Shown here piece after piece: positions 1-5,271 of a DNA stretch of 10,956 bases. Both the position numbers and the translations under genes were made by a program. Position 1 is the first letter of the stretch; the number at the start of each line of letters is the position of its first letter. The stretch spans positions 1 to 10,956 of the forward strand of contig CAMNYG010000019.1 of assembly GCA_946570335.1 (NCBI GenBank). Direction: 5' to 3'. The notes below the pieces were generated by a model. The model saw only the letters and a program-made list of their open reading frames with translations, did not search any database and was not told the origin of the DNA. This stretch comes from an uncultured Dietzia sp. (GTDB lineage: Bacteria; Actinomycetota; Actinomycetes; Mycobacteriales; Mycobacteriaceae).

Positions 1-376
1 CGGTTGACGGGCACGATCTCGGCCACCGAGTTACACCACTCTATGGGGCACTACTATCGGCGGCCAGCAGTGCGTCGAGCTGGGCGTGTACGCCAGAATG
101 GGACTGGGTCATCGCGTGGTGTGTCCCTTGCTGTGAGCTACTCGGCGGTAACTCATTGACAACTACGCGATGGCCCGCCCTCTGCAGCGGACCGCCACAC
201 CTTCGTCAGCCAGACCCCCGGCCCCGAAACCCCACCACTCCACGGGACTTACCCCCGGCCCCGCCAGGTGGCCTCGATCGCCTCCGGCAGTGTCCGCGTA
301 CACCTTGATATGTCGGTTTGGGGACAGGTTCATGTGTAGGTCGGTGTTCGGCGTTCCGTAGTTGTTCGCCGAGGTG
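1..376. other. Left-edge stretch without a supported gene
   Basis: I see no convincing gene here. Short open frames exist on both strands, but they are rich in Pro, Arg and Gly and look like chance frames in GC-rich DNA. The stretch around 29-60 (GAGTTACACCACT followed by TGGGGCAC) faintly recalls the ends of IS256-type insertion sequences, but I cannot confirm this without the matching other end. Together with the istA fragment to its right, the stretch is probably insertion-sequence debris. Confidence 0.4.
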
Positions 377-436
377 GGTGGGCCACCCTTGGAGTCGTCT
401 TCCGGCAAGTTGACGATTTCCGAAGGGTGGCCCACC
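377..436. repeat. Long inverted repeat just upstream of the istA fragment
   Basis: Two arms, GGTGGGCCACCCTT (377-390) and AAGGGTGGCCCACC (423-436), are perfect reverse complements over 14 bp. The 32-nt interval can extend the pairing imperfectly, with GGAGTCGTC against GACGATTTCC. The right arm ends four bases before the first possible ATG of the istA fragment. It could be a hairpin that blocks read-through into the transposase gene, a transposase binding site, or a remnant of the element's end. The pairing is directly visible; the function is inferred. Confidence 0.7.
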
Positions 437-439
437 CCC

Positions 440-694
440 ATGATCCTGGATCAGGAGTCCTGGATGAATATCCGACGTTTCAAACAGTTGCATGCCACCG
501 GCATGACGTACGCCGAGATCGGTCGCGAGTGCGGCTGTGACTGGCGCACGGTACGCAAGTACTTGGCCGAGGATGCCCCGACGGCGCCCCCGTCGGCGCC
601 CTCGCGCAAGGGCACGCAGAAGGTGGCCATCACCGAGGTGATCGCAGCGTTGATCGATGCGATGCTGCGGAGGGGCACGACGTCGACGACATGA
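440..694 (+). pseudogene. istA: Truncated IS21-family transposase (IstA) N-terminal fragment
   Basis: The 84 codons from ATG 440 read like the amino end of actinobacterial IstA transposases: a QESWMNIRRF start, then a helix-turn-helix (MTYAEIGRECGCDWRTVRKYL) and the linker leading to the catalytic part. Full IstA proteins are roughly 400-500 residues with a DDE integrase core; here the similarity stops after IDAML and the frame ends at TGA 692. No core domain and no istB ATPase gene follow, so this is a dead remnant. A downstream ATG at 464 is an alternative start. The flavin-reductase operon ends at 752 on the opposite strand, so the break lies at the edge of the catabolic locus and marks a former insertion or recombination point. 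Confidence 0.8.
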
Positions 695-707
695 GAGCGC
701 GGGCGAT

Positions 708-735
708 GGCGGACCCCCGATCATCTGGGCCCGCC
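708..735 (-). terminator. Putative terminator of the maleate isomerase-flavin reductase operon
   Basis: GGCGGACCC (708-716) can pair with GGGCCCGCC (727-735) across a 10-nt loop, with one mismatch in nine pairs. It lies 17 bp beyond the stop codon of the flavin-reductase-like gene, where a terminator for the - strand operon would sit. There is no U-tract, as is common in actinobacteria. GC-rich DNA makes such stems by chance fairly often, so the call is moderate. Confidence 0.45.
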
Positions 736-751
736 ACGCCTGGTGTCCCGG

Positions 752-1342
752 CTACCCCTTGGGGCGCGCGATCCACTGGGTCCGTGGCGCGAATCCCCAT
801 TCCAGACGCCCGAGGCGGGACGGCGGGAGCAATTTTCTGAAGTCGGGGAGCCTGTCCTCAGCCAGTACGTCGTCATCGACCGCCACGGACACCACCTCGC
901 CGAGTAGCAGCGTTCCGTTACCGACCTCGACTATGTCATGCCGACGACACTCAAGGGCGATGGGCGCCTCGGCCACGCGCGGCGCGGCTACTACGTCGGA
1001 CGCCTCAGCGCGTACTCCGGCGACCTTGAATTCGTCGACGTCTGCGGGGAGAGGTGCGGACGTCTCGTTCATTACCTCCATCAGCGATTCCGTGCCGATA
1101 TTGACAACGAACTCGCCTGTGTCGCGGATATTGCGCCACGAGTCCTTGTGCCCGAGCGAGGTCACGGACAGGATCGGGGGCTCACCTGACGCGACGGTAA
1201 AGAATGAGTATGGCGCGAGATTTCGGATACCGTCTGCGGAGAGTGATGAGATCCAGGCGATTGGCCGCGGAGCCACCGATGCGGTGAGCAGGGTGTAGAA
1301 GCCCCGGGGAGGCGCGGATTCCGGACTGTAGACGGTTCGCAT
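752..1342 (-). CDS. Flavin-reductase-like FMN-binding split-barrel protein
   Basis: The product (196 aa) belongs to the flavin reductase / DIM6-NTAB family, whose members bind FMN and usually reduce free flavin with NAD(P)H for a partner oxygenase. Visible family blocks are PRPIAWISSLSADGIRNLAP (about 26-45) followed by YSFF, then KDSWRNI (about 66-72), EFVVNI (77-82) and a C-terminal SRLGRLEW block. I chose ATG 1342 because the family similarity begins soon after it; a TTG at 1429 would overlap the end of the upstream hydrolase gene and adds an unrelated arginine/proline-rich leader. It is the last gene of the - strand operon, 65 bp after the hydrolase stop. The window's only obvious oxygenase that might use its flavin is an FAD hydroxylase of a class normally self-sufficient with NAD(P)H, so its partner is unclear. 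No strong Shine-Dalgarno sequence precedes the ATG. Confidence 0.85.
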   Translation of the reverse strand: MRTVYSPESAPPRGFYTLLTASVAPRPIAWISSLSADGIRNLAPYSFFTVASGEPPILSVTSLGHKDSWRNIRDTGEFVVNIGTESLMEVMNETSAPLPADVDEFKVAGVRAEASDVVAAPRVAEAPIALECRRHDIVEVGNGTLLLGEVVSVAVDDDVLAEDRLPDFRKLLPPSRLGRLEWGFAPRTQWIARPKG

Positions 1343-1407
1343 GACCCCAGTTTGCGTGCCCGAAATCGGCTGTTCGAACGCAGTAGGTCGCCGGGGGTGA
1401 AGGCTGC

Positions 1408-2637
1408 TCACGTTCGGTCTCGCAACCAACGCCCGATCTCCCTGCCGGCGGCCGCCGCGGCGGTAGGCTCTCCCTCGAAGAGAGCGGCACCGAAGTGCTT
1501 GCCGCGCACCCTGACGTGTTCAACATCGCTTGTCCCGAGGGCAGCGACCATCGCAATCGCATCGGCGGGAAAGCACGCCTGGTCCCCCGTGATCTCGATA
1601 AACAGTGTAGGTACCTGGATAGCAGGGGCGCAGCGAATGAACCCGGCACGGCTGCTCAATCCTGACCAGGTGGACAACCACGCCTCGGGCGTGGTCAACC
1701 GCCCGAAGCCGACCACCCCGTAGTTGGTCAGGTCGGGTCGCGACCCGAACAGAGAGCCATAGGGGCGCAGGTTCGGATCGAGTGTCGGGTCCACGCACCG
1801 GAGATCCGCGTCGGTCCGGTACACCGTGATGAGCTCCGTGGCCAGCGCGTCCCGTCGGTCCGCGGGATCGCCGGACTGCTTGAATCTGCCCTGCGCCTCG
1901 CGGGCCCGCGCGACCCTCTCGCGGGCCTTGGCGTCGATCCGTGCGACACGGGCGCGTTGCGCGGCCCGGTACTCGTCGATGAACTCCGGGGAGTACACGC
2001 TCGGTTCCGGCGCCGGTGCGAATCCATTGCTCCCCGAGTACGGATCGAGCGCGGGGTCGACTGAACGCGGATCGTCCTCGTCGGTGACCGAGGGGTCGAT
2101 CATCCTGAGCAGGAGTTCGCCCTGCCCCGGGTGTGGAGCCATCAGCACCATGAGGTCGGCCAACGGCATCTCGGCGTCGGGCAGAGGCACGGGCTTGCCG
2201 CCGGGGGTCGCGGAAAGACGCTGGGACGCAGGTAGTCCTGCCTGTTCGGCGTAGAACGCGGCCAGCGCGCCGCCGCCCGAGTGCCCGACCGAGACCACGG
2301 ACGCGAAGCCCCGCTCCCGCAGGAAGACGTGTCCGGCGGCCATGTCCAGCAGGGCCTGCTCGTGCAGCAGAGTGAGGTCGTTGCCCATGGTCCTGCTGCC
2401 CTGCGTCCATACCGCGTATCCGCGCTTGAGGAACTCCGGAACCAGGACGTGATGGCTGAAGTCGTTCCGTGGGTGCATGAGGAACGCCACCGTGGTCGCT
2501 CCAGGCACCGTCCGCAGGAGTCCGGAGACGCTCGCGCCGTCGACCGTGGTGAGCTCGTGGGCGGTCACCGACGTCTCCGGTGGAGCATCGTCGGCGGCCA
2601 GGTAGCGACCCGCGCCCACCCGCTCCGTCGTGCTCAT
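1408..2637 (-). CDS. Alpha/beta-hydrolase fold protein, possible ring-cleavage-product hydrolase
   Basis: A 409-aa alpha/beta hydrolase. The nucleophile elbow is GHSGG with Ser120; Asp352 (ITGDQ) and His381 (RGKHFG) are the likely acid and base, completing a Ser-Asp-His triad. An early AFLMHPRNDF segment (51-60) probably gives the oxyanion hole. Between about residues 185 and 330 there is a large insertion, including a very charged helical stretch (about 220-265, rich in Arg, Ala and Glu), which I read as a cap domain; this makes the protein longer than typical 270-300 aa C-C hydrolases. The ATG at 2637 overlaps the TGA of the preceding 81-aa gene in an ATGA, so translation is probably coupled. 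Its place between a dioxygenase and a maleate isomerase suggests that it hydrolyses a ring-cleavage product, for example to release maleate, but an esterase or thioesterase role is equally compatible with the sequence. Confidence 0.8.
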   Translation of the reverse strand: MSTTERVGAGRYLAADDAPPETSVTAHELTTVDGASVSGLLRTVPGATTVAFLMHPRNDFSHHVLVPEFLKRGYAVWTQGSRTMGNDLTLLHEQALLDMAAGHVFLRERGFASVVSVGHSGGGALAAFYAEQAGLPASQRLSATPGGKPVPLPDAEMPLADLMVLMAPHPGQGELLLRMIDPSVTDEDDPRSVDPALDPYSGSNGFAPAPEPSVYSPEFIDEYRAAQRARVARIDAKARERVARAREAQGRFKQSGDPADRRDALATELITVYRTDADLRCVDPTLDPNLRPYGSLFGSRPDLTNYGVVGFGRLTTPEAWLSTWSGLSSRAGFIRCAPAIQVPTLFIEITGDQACFPADAIAMVAALGTSDVEHVRVRGKHFGAALFEGEPTAAAAAGREIGRWLRDRT

Positions 2638-2879
2638 CGGGCCTCCACGCGCAGGGCGTCCTTGTCGTGCTGGGTGATCTTCGACGCCTCGAGACCGGCG
2701 ATCGCGCTGTACCAGACGGCGTGGCGACACCCGGTGGCACGCCGGTCGATGACGATGGTGCCTTCGGCGGAGATCCGGAAGTACGGACCGACCTTGTCGA
2801 CGGTGACCCCCTCCTCTCCCGACGCAACGCGGACCACTCCCTTGTTCTCCGGGACGTCGAGGACGTAGAGCCGGCTCAT
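2634..2879 (-). CDS. Small protein of unknown function coupled to the dioxygenase and hydrolase genes
   Basis: I do not recognise this 81-aa protein. It starts MSRLYVLDVPENKG, looks beta-rich through about residue 45 (alternating hydrophobic residues around VVRVASGEEGVTV and YFRISAEGTIVI), then has a helical part with HAVWYSAIAGL and a charged end (HDKDALRVEAR). There is one Cys (RATGCRH) and no signal peptide, membrane segment or metal-binding cluster. Its ATG overlaps the stop of the VOC dioxygenase gene (ATGA), and its own TGA overlaps the ATG of the hydrolase (ATGA). Such double overlap is good evidence that it is a real gene and suggests production in balance with those two enzymes, perhaps as an accessory subunit or stability factor. 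That role is inference. Confidence 0.75.
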   Translation of the reverse strand: MSRLYVLDVPENKGVVRVASGEEGVTVDKVGPYFRISAEGTIVIDRRATGCRHAVWYSAIAGLEASKITQHDKDALRVEAR

Positions 2880-3529
2880 CGGTCCACCTCCAGAGCGGCG
2901 TGCTCCCGCTCCCAGGCGGCGGCCTTGTCCACGATCAGCTCCGCCTTGCGGGCCAGCAGCGTGTCCAGTGAGGCGTCTCCCGCGGACACCACATCGCACA
3001 GCGCCTCGAGGGTGAGCTGGGCGTCGAGGTCCTCCTGTGGGGTGACCGGGCGCAGAGCCCGCGTGATCTCCACCATGTAACCGTTGGGGTCGTGGGTGTA
3101 GATCGATTCGATGGTCTCGTGCATCACCTGCATCTCACACGGCCACTGCGAATCATCGAGGCGGCGTCGGTACTCGAGCAGGTCCTCCTCGCTGTCCACG
3201 TGGAGTGCGAGGTGGCGGGAGTTACGGAAGAACACGGGGACGTCCTCGTCGAACCTCGCCCAGGAATCGCCCGGCGCGCTCTGGTCGCCGTATGGCTGCA
3301 GGCCGAAGTAGTAGAAGAAGGCCAGCCGGTCGCCGTTGCCGATGTCAAAGAAGAAGTGGATGAAGTCGGGGTGCTTGTCCGGCCCCCAGCCGGCTGCGCA
3401 GATCGAGTGCACCACCGGGAACTTGAGAACGTCGCGGTAGAAGGTCACCGTGCCCACGGGATCGAAGGTGGGGAAGGCCGCGTGGTCGACTCCTCGCGAC
3501 AGGTGTTGTTCGCTGTACTGGCTGGACAT
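2876..3529 (-). CDS. VOC-superfamily extradiol-type ring-cleavage dioxygenase
   Basis: The product (217 aa) has the vicinal oxygen chelate fold of glyoxalases and type I extradiol dioxygenases. A plausible 2-His-1-Glu metal site is visible: His16 (GVDHAAF), His106 (RHLALHV; His110 is an alternative) and Glu154 (GYMVEITR). FYRDVLKFPVV (30-40) and the DPNGYMVEI block (147-155) are characteristic. A helical tail follows (about 163-217, Leu/Ala/Glu-rich). It is shorter than two-domain catechol 2,3-dioxygenases (about 300 aa). The ATG at 3529 is preceded by AAAGGAG at good spacing; the gene begins 21 bp after the maleate isomerase stop and ends in an ATGA overlap with the 81-aa gene. VOC dioxygenases such as LinE and PcpA cleave para-dihydroxylated rings, so a gentisate-like or gentisyl-CoA-like substrate is plausible. 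Other VOC reactions cannot be excluded. Confidence 0.8.
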   Translation of the reverse strand: MSSQYSEQHLSRGVDHAAFPTFDPVGTVTFYRDVLKFPVVHSICAAGWGPDKHPDFIHFFFDIGNGDRLAFFYYFGLQPYGDQSAPGDSWARFDEDVPVFFRNSRHLALHVDSEEDLLEYRRRLDDSQWPCEMQVMHETIESIYTHDPNGYMVEITRALRPVTPQEDLDAQLTLEALCDVVSAGDASLDTLLARKAELIVDKAAAWEREHAALEVDR

Positions 3530-3550
3530 GTCGTCTCCTTTCGCAGACAG

Positions 3551-4315
3551 TCAGTGGGTGGTCTCGGCAGTGGCGTCGGCACGCAGGAGCGAACCGGCGC
3601 CGGGGATGTCGACGCGCGCGCCGACTGCTCTCAGGAGCTGGAACGCTCCGGCGGTGGCGGCGGTGATGACGGGGACGCCGAACTCGTCCTCGGCCGCCTG
3701 CACGAGGTCGAGTGAGGGCATCTGGACGCACGCCGAGAGCACGAGGACGTCGACTCCGCTGAGATCCAGGCTGCGCGCCGCCTCCATCACCTTCTCGCCC
3801 GGGATGCAGCCCACCTCGGCGTTGTCGGCGACCTCGAGGGCGCGCCAGTCGGTGACCTCCAGGCCTTCGTTCTCGAGGTAGGCGATCACCTGCTCCGCCA
3901 GCGGCCGCAGGTAGGGGGTGACCACGGCGATCCTCGTCGCACCCATGGCGGTCAGTGTGTCGACCAGTGCGCCGGCACTCGAGAGCGCCTGGGCCTCGGA
4001 GCCTCCCGCGGCGAGCTGCTCGGCTATCGAGAGCTCGGTATCACGGTGTGCGCCGGGGCCGGTCGACATGATGGCGACCAGGCATGCGTAGAGGATCGCA
4101 TCGACACCGGCGTCGCCGAGCTCGATCACGCAGCGTTCCCGCTGGGCGTTCATCGCCCGCAGTTGCTCGGGGGAGACCGTCGTCATCCGCATACGGCTCG
4201 AATGGAACGTGAACTCCTCGTCCGGGTGGCGGGCCAGGATGCGGGGCATCTCCGTCTCGACGGTGACGTTCGAGCTGGGGACGACCAGTCCGATGCGTTT
4301 GGGTTTCTGGGTCAC
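3551..4315 (-). CDS. maiA: Maleate cis-trans isomerase (Asp/Glu racemase superfamily)
   Basis: Converts maleate to fumarate, the last step of pathways that release maleate (nicotinate degradation via NicE; gentisate pathways with maleylpyruvate hydrolysis). The 254-aa protein shows the family blocks RIGLVVPSSNVTVETEMP (7-24), FTFHSSRMRM (35-44), YACLVAIMSTG (76-86), LVLSACVQMPS (191-201) and PGAGSLL (238-244). Cys78 and Cys196 match the two catalytic cysteines known for bacterial maleate isomerases. Arylmalonate decarboxylase is related, but the paired contexts here fit maleate isomerase better. I place the start at GTG 4315: GGAGG (4322-4326) lies 6 nt upstream and the protein then begins at the usual distance from RIGL. 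An ATG at 4360 would lie upstream of the likely transcription start. It is the first gene of the second - strand operon. Confidence 0.9.
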   Translation of the reverse strand: MTQKPKRIGLVVPSSNVTVETEMPRILARHPDEEFTFHSSRMRMTTVSPEQLRAMNAQRERCVIELGDAGVDAILYACLVAIMSTGPGAHRDTELSIAEQLAAGGSEAQALSSAGALVDTLTAMGATRIAVVTPYLRPLAEQVIAYLENEGLEVTDWRALEVADNAEVGCIPGEKVMEAARSLDLSGVDVLVLSACVQMPSLDLVQAAEDEFGVPVITAATAGAFQLLRAVGARVDIPGAGSLLRADATAETTH

Positions 4316-4321
4316 GCTGAT

Positions 4322-4326
4322 CCTCC
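4322..4326 (-). promoter_or_regulatory. Ribosome binding site that fixes the GTG start of the maleate isomerase
   Basis: On the - strand GGAGG is followed by GATCAGC-type spacing of 6 nt and then GTG at 4315. No comparable site precedes the in-frame ATG at 4360, so the GTG is preferred. Confidence 0.75.
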
Positions 4327-4348
4327 GGGTGCGAGCGGGTACACCCCC

Positions 4349-4381
4349 AGTGTTCGACATTGACGTAGAAAAGTCAACACT
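4349..4381 (-). promoter_or_regulatory. Promoter and probable TetR operator of the maleate isomerase operon
   Basis: On the - strand TTGACT (4377-4372) and AACACT (4354-4349) are 17 nt apart and would place the start of transcription near 4336-4343, leaving a short leader with the GGAGG site. The region contains nested symmetry: AGTGTT (4349-4354) against AACACT (4376-4381), and TTGAC (4360-4364) against GTCAA (4373-4377). GTCAACACT (4373-4381) is identical to a half of the palindrome in the ligase promoter, which suggests the same regulator. The -10 is weak apart from the conserved A and final T. Confidence 0.55.
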
Positions 4382-4430
4382 CGCGTCCAAGGCTGACGGG
4401 GTGGGCGTACAGCGCCGACCGCCAGCAGAA

Positions 4431-4467
4431 CGACCGACGGCACCCCGCAAGAGGGTGCCGTCGGTCG
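4431..4467 (-). terminator. Strong hairpin terminator after the TetR gene
   Basis: CGACCGACGGCACCC (4431-4445) and GGGTGCCGTCGGTCG (4453-4467) pair perfectly over 15 bp around a 7-nt loop. It begins 20 bp after the TetR stop and separates the ligase-monooxygenase-TetR operon from the promoter of the maleate isomerase operon. There is no long U-tract, as is common for actinobacterial terminators. Confidence 0.85.
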
Positions 4468-4487
4468 GGTGGAGCTACGTGGCGTGT

Positions 4488-5183
4488 TTAGAGCAATGGC
4501 TCGAGTCGGTCGAGCCGATCACGGATCTCTTTGATCAGACCCGGGGCGCCGTCGGCGGCGTCCTGTGCCGGAAGGGACAGCATCCGCGTGACGAGCGTGT
4601 CGATCGTCGATGCGATCGACTCCATTCTCACGGCGTCTTCGGGCCGCACCCACCACGCCACCCAGTTACACATTCCGATCACGCTCAGTGCCGTGGTGCG
4701 CGAGTCCGTCGGGGCGAACTGGCCGGCGCGGACACCTTCCTCGATGATCGTCACCACCTCGCGCAGGACGCGCCGCTTGGCCTCGGCGTGATCAGTGCGG
4801 GCGGGCTCGGGCAGGACGGTCTCCGAACGATCGAGGATCCGGAAGCGGCCCGGATGCTGGACCCGTTGGCGGACCAGCTGTTCCGTGACCATGGAGATCT
4901 TCTCCGACGGGGTCAGATCGGGACGTTCGCGGAGCTCGCCGAGCACCTCCGCCAGGCTCTGCGAGACGCCCTCCACCAGCATCACCAGGAGGTCCTCTTT
5001 GCTGCTGAGGTAGTGATACAGCGCCGGCCGGGAGACCCCGACGGCATCGGCGATGTCCTGCAGGCTGGTCGCCTCGTATCCCTTGACCGCGAACAGTTCG
5101 GTCGCGGTGTCGAGCACCTCGCCGACGATCAGTTCCCGGCGTCGCCAGTTCGTCGTCTTGCCTGTCTTTTCCGCCGTTGACAT
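4488..5183 (-). CDS. TetR-family transcriptional regulator, probable repressor of the locus
   Basis: The 231-aa protein has the TetR layout: a basic N-terminus, a first helix (ELIVGEVLDTATELFAVKGYE), a helix-turn-helix (TSLQDIADAVGVSRPALYHY, about 39-58) followed by LSSKEDLL, then a helical ligand-binding domain ending in an IGMCNWVAWWVRPED segment (about 172-187). That last segment recalls the NW..WY.P motif of TetR proteins linked to acyl-CoA or aromatic-CoA metabolism (PaaR/KstR2-like), so a CoA thioester such as the ligase product is a reasonable effector; this is inference. ATG 5183 gives a normal N-terminus; upstream codons are arginine/proline-rich. It sits 88 bp downstream of the monooxygenase, same strand, and is probably cotranscribed. 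Likely targets are the palindrome at 8530-8545 and the related site at 4349-4381. Confidence 0.88.
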   Translation of the reverse strand: MSTAEKTGKTTNWRRRELIVGEVLDTATELFAVKGYEATSLQDIADAVGVSRPALYHYLSSKEDLLVMLVEGVSQSLAEVLGELRERPDLTPSEKISMVTEQLVRQRVQHPGRFRILDRSETVLPEPARTDHAEAKRRVLREVVTIIEEGVRAGQFAPTDSRTTALSVIGMCNWVAWWVRPEDAVRMESIASTIDTLVTRMLSLPAQDAADGAPGLIKEIRDRLDRLEPLL

Positions 5184-5213
5184 GCCGACCACCCTACTCT
5201 CGGCGGAGCAACG

Positions 5214-5253
5214 GCCCGGTCCCGCGCACCGGGAGGTCAGCCCCGGACCGGGC
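5214..5253 (-). other. Inverted repeat between the monooxygenase and TetR genes
   Basis: GCCCGGTCC (5214-5222) is the exact reverse complement of GGACCGGGC (5245-5253), with a 22-nt interval. An alternative smaller hairpin is CCCGGT (5215-5220) with ACCGGG (5228-5233). In the 88-bp gap before the regulator gene either could act as an attenuator or mRNA processing site, lowering TetR relative to the enzymes. I see no clear separate promoter for TetR here. Confidence 0.4.
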
Positions 5254-5271
5254 AGGGGCAAGAGGCGGACC

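Noticed and set aside
29..60. Possible IS256-type insertion sequence end
   Set aside because: The resemblance is from memory of a short motif, and neither a transposase gene nor a second end is visible.
206..724. 172-aa open frame on the - strand opposite the istA fragment
   Set aside because: Arg/Gly-rich low-complexity translation antisense to a recognisable transposase fragment.
1343..1429. TTG start for the flavin-reductase-like gene at 1429
   Set aside because: It adds 29 residues unlike the family and overlaps the end of the hydrolase gene; ATG 1342 fits better.
1520..2827. 435-aa open frame on the - strand
   Set aside because: Arginine-rich shadow of the alpha/beta hydrolase gene in another frame, with no domain signal.
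4316..4450. Longer maleate isomerase starting at 4360 or 4450
   Set aside because: No ribosome binding site there, the extra residues are not family-like, and they overlap the promoter; the GTG at 4315 has GGAGG at ideal spacing.
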